Origin: an uncultured Hyphomonas sp.
GTDB taxonomy: Bacteria; Pseudomonadota; Alphaproteobacteria; Caulobacterales; Hyphomonadaceae
Assembly (NCBI RefSeq): GCF_963677035.1
Contig: NZ_OY781472.1
Coordinates: 1,116,001 to 1,180,000 of the forward strand
DNA length: 64,000 nucleotides
Direction: 5' to 3'
The notes beneath the pieces were generated by a model, which saw only the letters and a program-made list of their open reading frames with translations, did not search any database and had not been told where the DNA came from. Positions within the stretch are counted from its first letter, which is position 1. Each line of letters begins with the position of its first letter. Shown here one piece after another: positions 1 to 7,433 of this stretch. A program made the position numbers and the translations under genes.

Positions 1-491
1 TAGCAGGGCCGGGCACCGGCCTCGGAAAAAATGATGCTGGCACTCGGCATGCGCTCCACCAGTGTGGCCAGCCTGTCCAGCGTCAGCTCGAACTGGCGGG
101 TCAGCCAGTCAGCGTCCAGGCCCGGCGGCGTGTCATTGGCCACGATCCGCAAACATGTCCCCTCCGCGACATCCTCAAGGCTCCATGTGACACGCATCGT
201 GCCGTCATAACCCGGCAGATAGGAGTCGAACTCGAGGGTTTGTACAACTTTCTTGTCGCTGACGATGTCGATAAAGTGCCCATTGATGGCCTCGACGAGG
301 CAATCCCCGCCGCCGCCGAAAGAGACGCGGAACGTGCCGCCCGGCCGAAGATCGAACTTTTCGATGCGCATATCCTCGCCATCCGGCAACAGCCAGAGGG
401 CAAGCTGGTCCTGATCCGTCATCGCGCCGTAAAGCGTGTCTTCCGGCGCAAAGACAATGCGGGAGGCTTCGTGAGTGTGGCAGGCAGGCAT
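1..491 (-). CDS. SRPBCC/AHSA1-family protein (3' end at or beyond window edge)
   Basis: The minus strand is open from an ATG at 491 (MPACHTHEASRIVFAP) to the window edge, giving 163 codons. The last two visible bases are TA, so the stop may be the very next codon. The sequence reads like an AHSA1/START-like ligand-binding fold: an early segment with APEDTLYGAMTDQDQLALWL, then a GGTFRVSF strand, a central strand before the paired LPGYDGTMRVTWSLED segment, and the long C-terminal helix LTRQFELTLDRLATLVERM. Such proteins bind small hydrophobic ligands or assist chaperones; no specific role can be read here. About 160 residues is the usual family length. It lies downstream of pnp beyond a terminator, so it is a separate unit. 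Confidence 0.75.
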   Translation of the reverse strand, partial: MPACHTHEASRIVFAPEDTLYGAMTDQDQLALWLLPDGEDMRIEKFDLRPGGTFRVSFGGGGDCLVEAINGHFIDIVSDKKVVQTLEFDSYLPGYDGTMRVTWSLEDVAEGTCLRIVANDTPPGLDADWLTRQFELTLDRLATLVERMPSASIIFSEAGARPC

Positions 492-566
492 GTGTTCGGC
501 TCATCAATTCTTGTTGCTTTAGCGAAAGACGCGCGAAACGTGGCCGGGTTCCGGAAAATATCCCGG

Positions 567-599
567 CAATAAAAAGGCCGCCCGTTTCGGGGCGGCCTT
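567..599 (-). terminator. Rho-independent terminator of pnp
   Basis: A perfect 10-bp inverted repeat (574-583 with 590-599, arms AAGGCCGCCC/GGGCGGCCTT) is followed on the minus strand by a T-rich run (TTTTTATT). It lies just after the pnp stop. Confidence 0.85.
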
Positions 600-621
600 C
601 TGAATAGGGTTGGGGAGAGGT

Positions 622-2757
622 TTATTCCTCTTCGCCGTCCTTGTCTTCGGAGAGTTCTTTACCGGTCTCCTGATCGACGACTTTCATCGACAGGCGGACT
701 TTGCCGCGATCGTCGAAGCCGAGCAGCTTGACCCAGACCTTGTCGCCTTCCTTGACCACGTCTTTCGGATGGCCAACGCGCTCGTTTGCCATCTGCGACA
801 CGTGGACGAGGCCGTCCTTCGGACCGAAGAAGTTCACGAAGGCGCCGAAGTCTTTCAGGCCAACAACCGTGCCCTGATAGATCTCGCCGACTTCCGGCTC
901 TGCAACGATCTCCTTGATCATCTGCAGGGCCTTGTCGATGGACGGGCGGTCAAGCGCGGAGACCTGCACGGTGCCATCGTCGTCGATGTTCACCTTGGCG
1001 CCGGACTCATCCACGATACCGCGGATCACCTTGCCGCCAGACCCGATCACGTCGCGGATCTTGTCGGTCGGCACTTTGATGATTTCCATCTGCGGAGCAT
1101 TCTCGGACAGCGAACCGCGGCTTTCGCCGAGGGCTTCGGCCATCTTGCCAAGGATATGCATCCGGCCGCCATTCGCCTGAGCGAGGGCTTTCTCCATGAT
1201 GTCCTTGGTGATGCCGGCAACCTTGATGTCCATCTGGAGCGAGGTCACGCCGACTTCGGTCCCGGCGACCTTGAAGTCCATGTCGCCGAGGTGGTCTTCG
1301 TCACCCAGGATGTCGGACAGGACGGCGAACTCTTCGCCTTCCAGGATCAGGCCCATGGCGATACCGGAGACCGGACGGGTCACCGGCACGCCGGCGTCCA
1401 TCATGGCCAGCGAGCAGCCGCAGACCGTCGCCATCGAGGACGAGCCGTTGGACTCGGTGATCTCGGAGACGAGACGGATCGTGTACGGGAATTCCGCGTG
1501 ATCCGGCAGGACAGCTTTCAGCGCGCGCCAGGCGAGCTTGCCGTGGCCGATTTCGCGGCGGCCAGCACCGCCCATCCGGCCGGTTTCACCGACGGAGTAT
1601 GGCGGGAAGTTGTAGTGCAGCAGGAAGTTTTCCTTCCGCGTGCCGTCGAGGCTGTCGATGTACTGTTCGTCATCGGACGTTCCCAGCGTGGCCACACAGA
1701 TCGCCTGCGTTTCACCGCGGGTGAACAGCGAGGAACCGTGCGTACGCGGCAGGAAGCCGGCTTCGGCCACGATCGGGCGAACCTGATCCAGCTTGCGGCC
1801 GTCGATGCGTTCGCCGGTCTTCAGGATGTCCCCGCGGACCACAGCGGCTTCGGTAGCCTTGAAGGCGGCCTTGAAGGTGTCGCCGGACATTTCACCCGGC
1901 TCTTCTTCAGTGCCCACCAGCGCGGCTTTCGCCTTGTCGCGGGCTTCGCCAACGGCGGCCTGGCGCGACAGCTTGTCGGTGATCTTGTAGGCGGCAGACA
2001 GGTCTGCTCCCACAACGCCCTGGATCGCAGCGATGGCGGCGGAATTGTCCACCGGCTCGAAGTCGAACGGGGCCTTGGCGGCTTTCTCGGCGAGATCGAT
2101 GATCGCGTCGATCACCGGCTGCATGGCGTCATGGCCGGCGACAACGGCGCCCAGCATGACTTCCTCGGAAAGTTCCTTGGCCTGAGATTCCACCATCATC
2201 ACGGCGTCGGCGGTGCCGGCGACGACGAGGTCCAGCTCGGACTCTTCAAGGTCCATCTGGCTCGGGTTGATGAGGTATTCGCCATCCTTGTAGCCGACGC
2301 GGGCGGCGCCGATCGGGCCCATGAACGGGGCGCCGGAAAGGACGAGCGCCGCAGAGGCGCCGATCATGCCGAGCACGTCCGGATCGTTTTCGAGATCGTA
2401 GGACACAGCCGTCAGCACAACCTGGACTTCATGCTTGAAGCCGGACACGAACAGCGGGCGGATCGGGCGGTCGATGAGGCGCGAGGTCAGCGTCTCTTTC
2501 TCGGTCGGGCGGCCTTCACGCTTGAAGTAGCCACCCGGGATGCGGCCCGATGCGTAGTATTTTTCCTGATAGTTGACAGTCAGCGGGAAGAAGTCCTGTC
2601 CGGGCTTGGCTTCCTTCGCAAAAACGGCCGTCGCGAGGAGGACCGTGTCGCCGTAAGTCACCATAACGGCGCCATCGGCCTGGCGGGCCACCTGGCCCGT
2701 TTCAATCGTCAGCGTGCGGCCGGCCCATTCCAGCGACACGGATTGCTTGTTAAACAT
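622..2757 (-). CDS. pnp: Polyribonucleotide nucleotidyltransferase (PNPase)
   Basis: This is a 711-residue 3'-5' phosphorolytic exoribonuclease, the usual length for the family. Two RNase PH-like domains (roughly residues 1-230 and 320-540) flank a helical linker. A KH domain follows with the GSGG loop in [16 protein letters not shown], then an S1 domain beginning [18 protein letters not shown], and an acidic tail ending EEE. In other bacteria PNPase trims mRNA and works in the RNase E degradosome. The gene sits downstream of rpsO, the classic pairing, with a hairpin between them. The start is the ATG giving [11 protein letters not shown]. Confidence 0.98.
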   Translation of the reverse strand: MFNKQSVSLEWAGRTLTIETGQVARQADGAVMVTYGDTVLLATAVFAKEAKPGQDFFPLTVNYQEKYYASGRIPGGYFKREGRPTEKETLTSRLIDRPIRPLFVSGFKHEVQVVLTAVSYDLENDPDVLGMIGASAALVLSGAPFMGPIGAARVGYKDGEYLINPSQMDLEESELDLVVAGTADAVMMVESQAKELSEEVMLGAVVAGHDAMQPVIDAIIDLAEKAAKAPFDFEPVDNSAAIAAIQGVVGADLSAAYKITDKLSRQAAVGEARDKAKAALVGTEEEPGEMSGDTFKAAFKATEAAVVRGDILKTGERIDGRKLDQVRPIVAEAGFLPRTHGSSLFTRGETQAICVATLGTSDDEQYIDSLDGTRKENFLLHYNFPPYSVGETGRMGGAGRREIGHGKLAWRALKAVLPDHAEFPYTIRLVSEITESNGSSSMATVCGCSLAMMDAGVPVTRPVSGIAMGLILEGEEFAVLSDILGDEDHLGDMDFKVAGTEVGVTSLQMDIKVAGITKDIMEKALAQANGGRMHILGKMAEALGESRGSLSENAPQMEIIKVPTDKIRDVIGSGGKVIRGIVDESGAKVNIDDDGTVQVSALDRPSIDKALQMIKEIVAEPEVGEIYQGTVVGLKDFGAFVNFFGPKDGLVHVSQMANERVGHPKDVVKEGDKVWVKLLGFDDRGKVRLSMKVVDQETGKELSEDKDGEEE

Positions 2758-2780
2758 TTCGTCTTGTCTTTCTTCACATA

Positions 2781-2817
2781 CGAAAAGCCCGCCGCGGCCC
2801 TATTGCCCGGCGGGCTT
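2781..2817 (-). terminator. rpsO-pnp intercistronic hairpin
   Basis: A 10-bp perfect stem (2785-2794 with 2808-2817, AAGCCCGCCG/CGGCGGGCTT) is followed on the minus strand by TTTTC. It lies in the 73-bp gap between rpsO and pnp, so it probably terminates part of the rpsO transcripts and may act as a processing site, as is known for the E. coli rpsO-pnp junction. Confidence 0.65.
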
Positions 2818-2830
2818 GTTTTGGGTCGCC

Positions 2831-3100
2831 CTAGCGGCGAATGCCCAGTTCGGCGATGAGTTTGGTATACCGCGCCTCATCCTTGCCCTTGACGTAATCA
2901 AGCAGCTTTCTGCGCGTTGCCACCATGGCCAGCAGGCCGCGGCGGGAGTGGTTGTCTTTTTTGTTCGTTTTGAAGTGGTCGGTCAGATTGTTGATCCGTT
3001 CGGTCAGGATCGCGACCTGCACTTCCGGAGAGCCCGTATCGCCGGGTTTGGTGGCGAATTTCGTGATGAGCTCTGCTTTTTTCTCAGCGGTGATCGACAT
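2831..3100 (-). CDS. rpsO: 30S ribosomal protein S15
   Basis: This 89-residue protein matches S15 throughout: the [21 protein letters not shown] segment, the [24 protein letters not shown]-binding helix pair, and the LGIRR C-terminus. S15 binds the central domain of 16S rRNA early in 30S assembly. The short leader (3101-3140) contains a small GCAA-loop hairpin (3120-3131) that could take part in S15 autoregulation; that is inference. In this lineage rpsO normally follows truB, but here about 2.4 kb of unrelated DNA separates them. Confidence 0.98.
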   Translation of the reverse strand: MSITAEKKAELITKFATKPGDTGSPEVQVAILTERINNLTDHFKTNKKDNHSRRGLLAMVATRRKLLDYVKGKDEARYTKLIAELGIRR

Positions 3101-3379
3101 CGTATATCTTTCGTACTGTCGCCTTGCGGCGGGGTTTACATAAACGCCTGATTTGGCGGGGTTTTTCGGTGTTTTCCGGGGTCATTGGCCACAGCCGGGA
3201 TGTCGTCCAGCAGGGTCAAGGTCCAGAGGCCCACCTCAAGCGGCGGCTTATGGCTCATTTTGGGGGGAATTGGAAGGGGCTGAGGTGAGTTGTTACGAGT
3301 TCCAGATAATAGCAGAAGAATTGACGTGTCGGTTGAAATATATACTAATTTTGGGCGCACGAGGGGGAGGAGAATTCTT
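3101..3379. other. Intergenic leader between rpsO and the inserted NDT/TIR-like gene
   Basis: These 279 bp separate the minus-strand rpsO from the plus-strand gene beginning at 3380. The rpsO-proximal part is GC-rich and holds its leader. From about 3290 the base composition turns AT-rich, matching the inserted gene, so the left boundary of the insert probably lies near 3260-3300. A 40-codon minus-strand open frame (about 3137-3257) is present but shows no recognisable protein features. Confidence 0.5.
3321..3350 (+). promoter_or_regulatory. Candidate promoter of the NDT/TIR-like gene
   Basis: TTGACG at 3321-3326 is followed by the AT-rich TATACTAATT around 3341-3350. The best -10 word, TATACT (3341-3346), is only 14 bp away; TACTAA gives 16 bp. 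A strong Shine-Dalgarno tract (GGGGGAGGAG, 3362-3371) follows. The arrangement suggests the gene is transcribed on its own with a very short leader. Confidence 0.4.
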
Positions 3380-4369
3380 TTGGCAAAAAAGTGCTTTGTG
3401 ATTTCGCCGATTGGCGAAGAAGGATCAGACACCAGAAAGCGTGCTGACCAGGTGTTAAAACACATACTGACACCCGCGGCCGAAAGTTTAGGCTACGAAA
3501 CAGTCAGAGCGGATACGATCGACAAACCGGGTCTAATAACTAGCCAAGTTATCCAACACATTGTTTCCGACGATCTCGTGATTGCTGATCTGACAGAACG
3601 TAATCCCAACGTTTTTTATGAATTAGCAATTCGTCATGCGATCCGAAAACCTCTCGTGCAGGTTATTCAAAAAGGAGAAAAAATCCCCTTTGATGTTGCT
3701 GGGCTACGGACGATCAGTATCGACCACACTGATCTGGATGCCGCTGCAAACGCTAAAACTGAAATTGCCCGCCAGATTGAAACACTTGAGAAAGAACCCG
3801 AAGAACTAGAAACTCCTATCTCTGTTAGTCTTGACCTCCAAGCGCTTAGACAAAGCGAAAACCCCGATGACCGAAGCATCGCCGCTATACTGGGTGATAT
3901 AGCAGACATAAAAGTAAGCCTCTCAAAGTTACAGTCCGGACCAACCAATGAGTCAGTGGCAGAGATGTTGAAGCAAATGGAGTATATGCTTCACCGCTTT
4001 AGGGATCGTCCGATGTATTCCTCATCGAAATATTACGAGCGGAAATTGGACCAAATTTACCGCACTGAACTTGATTTTGATGGAAGGGATGACAACTCAA
4101 GCATAAGGATCGCAATGATTGCCTCGATGTTTGAAAGACGAATTCCATGGCTCTATGAAATAGGCATGGAAGCATATCGTCAGATGACTTACGGATCCAA
4201 AGTGAAAGCAAGAAAGGCCCTTGACCATTTTCGCACAGCGCTATCAACTTCGTTAAGTCAAGATTTCCGACACTCAGATCCTCAATTTGATCGAGGGATA
4301 TATGTGATACTCGACCGTGCCCAAGATATGCTGCTACAGTATTCCGACGTTGCAGACGAAAGCTCATAA
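3380..4369 (+). CDS. Nucleoside 2-deoxyribosyltransferase/TIR-like domain protein (possible defence effector)
   Basis: I place the start at a TTG at 3380, behind a strong Shine-Dalgarno tract (3362-3371), giving 329 residues (AKKCFVISPIGEEGSDTRKR). An earlier in-frame start at 3290 has no such signal. The N-terminal 90 residues look like the NDT/TIR-like Rossmann fold: strand and loop ISPIGEEG (8-15), then ADLTERNPNVFYELAIRHA with Glu81 of FYEL in the place of the catalytic Glu of deoxyribosyltransferases and TIR NADases. A linker with PISVSLDLQALRQSENPDDR precedes a helical C-terminal half without recognised motifs. Members of this superfamily cleave N-glycosidic bonds of nucleotides or NAD. 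The gene is visibly AT-rich against its neighbours and lies opposite to the translation operon, so recent transfer is likely. The molecular function is inferred. Confidence 0.75.
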   Translation: MAKKCFVISPIGEEGSDTRKRADQVLKHILTPAAESLGYETVRADTIDKPGLITSQVIQHIVSDDLVIADLTERNPNVFYELAIRHAIRKPLVQVIQKGEKIPFDVAGLRTISIDHTDLDAAANAKTEIARQIETLEKEPEELETPISVSLDLQALRQSENPDDRSIAAILGDIADIKVSLSKLQSGPTNESVAEMLKQMEYMLHRFRDRPMYSSSKYYERKLDQIYRTELDFDGRDDNSSIRIAMIASMFERRIPWLYEIGMEAYRQMTYGSKVKARKALDHFRTALSTSLSQDFRHSDPQFDRGIYVILDRAQDMLLQYSDVADESS

Positions 4370-4607
4370 AGCCTGCCGTTTAGCAAGCGTCGGGTGGATT
4401 GAGCGGCGCGATACCCATCATCCCACGAACTCCCGACCTGCGCCATTCATCCTTCGACTTCGCTCAGGATGAGTCCGGTTTAGGCCGCATGGGGAGAGTA
4501 TGGCGCCTATCCCACACCGGCGGCCACGCCCCTGCCCCGCCGACACAGCCCAAAACAGGCGTAGAGGAGGTGAAACGGATCAATACCCACCATGCGAGTT
4601 GGCGGCG
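4370..4607. other. Noncoding stretch with a palindromic intergenic repeat
   Basis: Between the NDT/TIR-like gene and the zinc-ribbon gene there is no convincing reading frame. GC content is back to the local norm. It holds a short dispersed-type palindrome (4447-4472) and copy A of a diverged repeat (about 4487-4543; copy B near 4927-4982). Confidence 0.5.
4447..4472. repeat. Short palindromic repeat, TCATCCT...AGGATGA
   Basis: Arms TCATCCT (4447-4453) and AGGATGA (4466-4472) enclose TCGACTTCGCTC. As far as I recall, this phrase (its complement reads CATCCTGAGCGAAGTCGAAG) recurs between genes in many alphaproteobacterial genomes. No second copy was noticed in this window. Confidence 0.55.
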
Positions 4608-4850
4608 TTAACGTTGCACCTTCCTCGCCTTCAGAACGGAAACCTTGCTCAAGTCAGCGACGACCAGTCGCCAATAGTCTTTGTCGATGAAGACATTTCC
4701 GCACTTACAGCCCGCATTTTGTTCCGGCACTGACGGGATCACGTCTCCGCAATCTTCGCAGCGATAATAGAGATCGGTGTCTTTCGGAATATCGGCCGTG
4801 GACGTGTAGCCGGTTCCGACAATTTCAACTCCGCTGCCGTTCATGCTCAT
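4608..4850 (-). CDS. Small zinc-ribbon-like protein, function unknown
   Basis: This is an 80-residue protein. After an N-terminal stretch (GVEIVGTGYTSTADIPKDTD) comes YYRCEDCGDVIPS, then GCKCGNVFIDKDYWRL, so three or four cysteines in CxxC and CxC pairs could hold one zinc. The patterned cysteines and the hydrophobic YWRLVVADLSKVSVLK tail make it look like a genuine small gene rather than chance. The start ATG at 4850 is preceded by AAGG about 8 nt upstream, and a second ATG lies two codons in. It is in the truB-rpsO insert, convergent with the NDT/TIR-like gene. A regulatory, immunity or partner role for that gene is possible but unproven. I do not recognise a named family. Confidence 0.65.
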   Translation of the reverse strand: MSMNGSGVEIVGTGYTSTADIPKDTDLYYRCEDCGDVIPSVPEQNAGCKCGNVFIDKDYWRLVVADLSKVSVLKARKVQR

Positions 4851-5467
4851 TCTGATACCTTCAGCTCAGCTACACTGCCTGCTGTCAGACTTAGACAATT
4901 CCCCTTTCCACGTCACGCACGATACGCGTGAGGAGAGATGGGCCCCTGTCCCACATCACCAATCACGCCACTCCCCCACCGTTTCGGGGAACTCGCGCCT
5001 CCTTCGGCCATTCGAATCCAACGGACATCCCTCCCCGGCCATTCTGCGGGTCTCCCTGGGGCGGGGGCCGGGCCGGTACCGTTCGGTTTGCTTTGGGGAG
5101 GATTGGAGAGATTGGTTTGCACCCGGGGTAACGGCCGGGGGCAAGTCTAGAGATTCCGGTCGGGTGGGGGTGAAGGGAAAGACGACCTACCAAGGCCAGG
5201 ACTGCTATGGCGGATCCGGTTTCATCCTTTCGGGGGTGTTGCTGGGCCGGCCGGGCATGGCAGGTGCATCCTGTCATGAAACGGCGGACGCGCCCGCGGA
5301 TATCGAAATCTCCAGTCGGCGCGGCGGGCGGTAACGCTCCATTCCGTAGCCTTTATTCATATCAGGCGGAGCGCCACGGCGCCCGCTGCGCCATGGCCCC
5401 GTCAGGGCCGGAATGCTCCGTCACCGGATGGCCGAGGCCATGCCGGTTCTAAGTGCTGGGCCAGATG
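4851..5467. other. 617-bp noncoding, repeat-like stretch upstream of the zinc-ribbon gene and downstream of truB
   Basis: Open frames exist in several phases here, as expected for GC-rich DNA. None has protein-like composition or a ribosome-binding site. The stretch holds copy B of a diverged repeat (4927-4982), a C- and G-run-rich segment (about 5030-5170), and short hairpins such as GGCCC-CGTCA-GGGCC (5395-5409) without a T-run. I see no tRNA, known ncRNA or transposase remnant. It probably belongs to the insert that separates truB from rpsO. Confidence 0.5.
4927..4982. repeat. Diverged direct repeat, copy B (copy A at about 4487-4543)
   Basis: By eye, the segment beginning GCGTGAGGAGAGATGGGC aligns with the one beginning GCATGGGGAGAGTATGGC upstream, at about 70% identity over some 56 bp in the same orientation. 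The two copies flank the zinc-ribbon gene. Whether they are remnants of a mobile cassette or of a genome-wide intergenic repeat cannot be told from one window. Confidence 0.35.
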
Positions 5468-6403
5468 TCAGGCGACGAACACGCGGGCCGGTTCGAACCG
5501 TCCGGCGCGGATCTCGCCCATGGCCACGGCGTGGCCGTCGCAGATGACGAGGGCGGCGCGGTCATCGTCCACGCGCTCTGCCCGCCACTGTTCCACAAGG
5601 TGGGGCATCAGCTGGATCTCGCGGCCCTGGCGCACATTGGCCGCCTCGCCGCGGGTGATGGTGAGTTGCGGGATATCGTCAAGCACGGCCTGGACCGGCT
5701 GCAGCAGGGCGAGCAGCTCGGCCTTGTCTTCGGTCTCCTCGATTCTGGAGACCGGCACGGCCTGCGCGGCGCCGAAATTGCCGACGCGCGTGCGGCGCAG
5801 CTGGCTGATATGGCCCTCGCAGCCAAGGTCGAAGGCCAGGTCCCGCGCCATGGCCCGGACGTAGAAGCCCTTGCCGGAGGTGACATGGATCACCGTATGG
5901 TCCGCATCCGGCATGCCGATCACGGCGGCGTCGAACACGTCCACTTCGCGGGCCTTCAGCTCGAACTCCTCGCCCTCGCGGGCCAGGTCATAGGCGCGCT
6001 GGCCATCCACCTTGATGGCGGAATATTTCGGCGGCACCTGTTCGATCGTGCCGACATAGGATTTGAGGAGCTCCTCAACCGCTTCCCGGGTCGGCCGGGC
6101 ATCGGAGGTGGCGGTCGCCTCCCCTTCTGCATCCTGGCTGGCGGTGGAAATGCCCCAGCGGATGGTGAAGACATATTCCTTCTCGGCGTCCATGGCCCAT
6201 TGCACGGTCTTGGTCGCCTCACCGAAGGCAATCGGCAGGATACCGTCTGCCAGCGGATCAAGCGTGCCGCCATGGCCGACCTTGGCGGCATTGAAGCGGC
6301 GCTTCAGGATCGCCACGGCCTGGGTGGAGGTCATGTCCACGGGTTTGAACAGGTTCAGCCACCCGGTGACCGGATCGCCCTTGCGCTTGCGTTGTCTCGC
6401 CAA
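5468..6403 (-). CDS. truB: tRNA pseudouridine(55) synthase
   Basis: TruB makes pseudouridine 55 in the T-loop of tRNAs. The diagnostic segment GHGGTLDPLADGILPIAFGE carries the catalytic Asp, and GWLNLFKPVDMTSTQAV is the typical N-terminus. I choose the TTG at 6403 (LARQRKRKG) over a TTG two codons upstream at 6409, because GGGAG then sits 6 nt before the start instead of touching it. The protein is 311 residues, normal for the family. It belongs to the translation block, but has a membrane protein and a c-di-GMP gene between it and rbfA, and an inserted segment between it and rpsO. Confidence 0.95.
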   Translation of the reverse strand: MARQRKRKGDPVTGWLNLFKPVDMTSTQAVAILKRRFNAAKVGHGGTLDPLADGILPIAFGEATKTVQWAMDAEKEYVFTIRWGISTASQDAEGEATATSDARPTREAVEELLKSYVGTIEQVPPKYSAIKVDGQRAYDLAREGEEFELKAREVDVFDAAVIGMPDADHTVIHVTSGKGFYVRAMARDLAFDLGCEGHISQLRRTRVGNFGAAQAVPVSRIEETEDKAELLALLQPVQAVLDDIPQLTITRGEAANVRQGREIQLMPHLVEQWRAERVDDDRAALVICDGHAVAMGEIRAGRFEPARVFVA

Positions 6404-6557
6404 GATCAACTCCCTTGCACCGGCCGGCGGATCGGACGCCGCGATGCGGTCTGGCAGAATGGAAAGCGAGGGCCTTAAGCGGGCAGGCAGGCGCCGTCAA
6501 CCGGGCGGAATGCACCGGATGCCCCGGGGCGGCGCTGGGACGGCATCGGGGGCAGCC

Positions 6558-7292
6558 TCAGGAGACGGGCTTCATCGCGTCGGCGATCTTGTCGAACAGG
6601 GCATCCTGATGGTCGTCATCATGCCGGCGGGCGAGCTTTGGCAACGGCGGGTCGTCGGCGGGCGGGTCAAGGTCAGGCAGCGGTTTCGGCTCCGGCCGTG
6701 ACGGAATGTCCGGTGTGGCAGCGGCCCGGGCCTGCGGGATATCCGGCTGGGTCTGGGGCTGGTTCGGGGATTTCAGGTTCACGATGTCGCGGTTCAGGTC
6801 AAACTCGCCCACCAGCGAGCGGTCTTCGCTGTCCATCTTGTGGCGCACCACGTCGCGGATCTTGCAGAGCACCTCGCGATTATCATCGACCAGCGGGATC
6901 TGGCGCGCGTCGGACGTGCCGATGACAAGGCGGAAATATTTCTGCTTCACGCGCAGCTTCGCCGCGATCATACCCGCACGCAGGCCGCAAGCCATGGCAC
7001 CGATCAGCATCACGATGCCGATCCCCAGCATCACCAGACTGCCCGAACGGCCAGGCAGGACGGCCCACCAGCCGATCCCCAGGAGCGCGAAGAACATCAT
7101 CGACACAAAGGCCGTCGCATAGCCCTTCTGCGTCACCCGGTTCTTCGGCGTGTCCCACGGGAAAAAATCATTCGCCTCCACCGTCATGGTGGCAATGCGC
7201 TGGATGGCAATCGTGTCATCGCCCATCTGCAGCGAAGCAGCGGAAATCTCACCCTGACGGGCGCCCTCCATATCCAGCGTCTGACGATCCAT
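6558..7292 (-). CDS. Membrane protein of unknown function (two TM segments, cytoplasmic proline-rich tail)
   Basis: This 244-residue protein has an N-terminal soluble part (residues 1-50), two adjacent membrane segments (ATAFVSMMFFALLGIGWWAV and LVMLGIGIVMLIGAMACGL), then a soluble segment (KYFRLVIGTSDARQIPLVDD...) and a long Pro/Asp-rich low-complexity tail. The layout resembles DUF6232-type membrane proteins, but I cannot confirm the family. The ATG at 7292 follows GGGGCAAG and is preferred to the GTG one codon upstream. It is downstream of the GGDEF/EAL gene and upstream of truB, separated by gaps of about 140 bp on each side. Confidence 0.7.
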   Translation of the reverse strand: MDRQTLDMEGARQGEISAASLQMGDDTIAIQRIATMTVEANDFFPWDTPKNRVTQKGYATAFVSMMFFALLGIGWWAVLPGRSGSLVMLGIGIVMLIGAMACGLRAGMIAAKLRVKQKYFRLVIGTSDARQIPLVDDNREVLCKIRDVVRHKMDSEDRSLVGEFDLNRDIVNLKSPNQPQTQPDIPQARAAATPDIPSRPEPKPLPDLDPPADDPPLPKLARRHDDDHQDALFDKIADAMKPVS

Positions 7293-7378
7293 CACTTGCC
7301 CCTTTTCGGGCCCCTTCTTCGAACCCCGGTTCCGGGTCCTTTTTCGGCATGTAATGAAATGCTGGCAATGTGGCCAGA

Positions 7379-7392
7379 GTAAGTCAACTTAC
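7379..7392. promoter_or_regulatory. Palindrome overlapping a candidate -35 element
   Basis: GTAAGT-CA-ACTTAC is a 6-2-6 inverted repeat. On the minus strand it contains TTGACT, a good -35 word, about 90 bp upstream of the membrane-protein start at 7292. A repressor site over the promoter is plausible, but the matching -10 is weak. Confidence 0.3.
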
Positions 7393-7433
7393 ATCCGGTC
7401 CAGAATGCTCCCCACGCAGCAGGTGCACCCGTT

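Noticed and set aside
610..2859. Long plus-strand open frame (749 codons) opposite pnp
   Set aside because: It is antisense to an unmistakable pnp gene. High-GC codon bias leaves the opposite frame open, and its His/Asp/Arg-rich composition matches no protein family.
3137..3257. 40-codon minus-strand open frame directly upstream of rpsO
   Set aside because: It has no family features, no clear ribosome-binding site and no evident conservation signal. It could be a leader peptide, but nothing supports that.
4843..5334. 163-codon plus-strand open frame in the truB-rpsO insert
   Set aside because: Composition is not protein-like, several other frames are equally open, and no ribosome-binding site or domain is seen.
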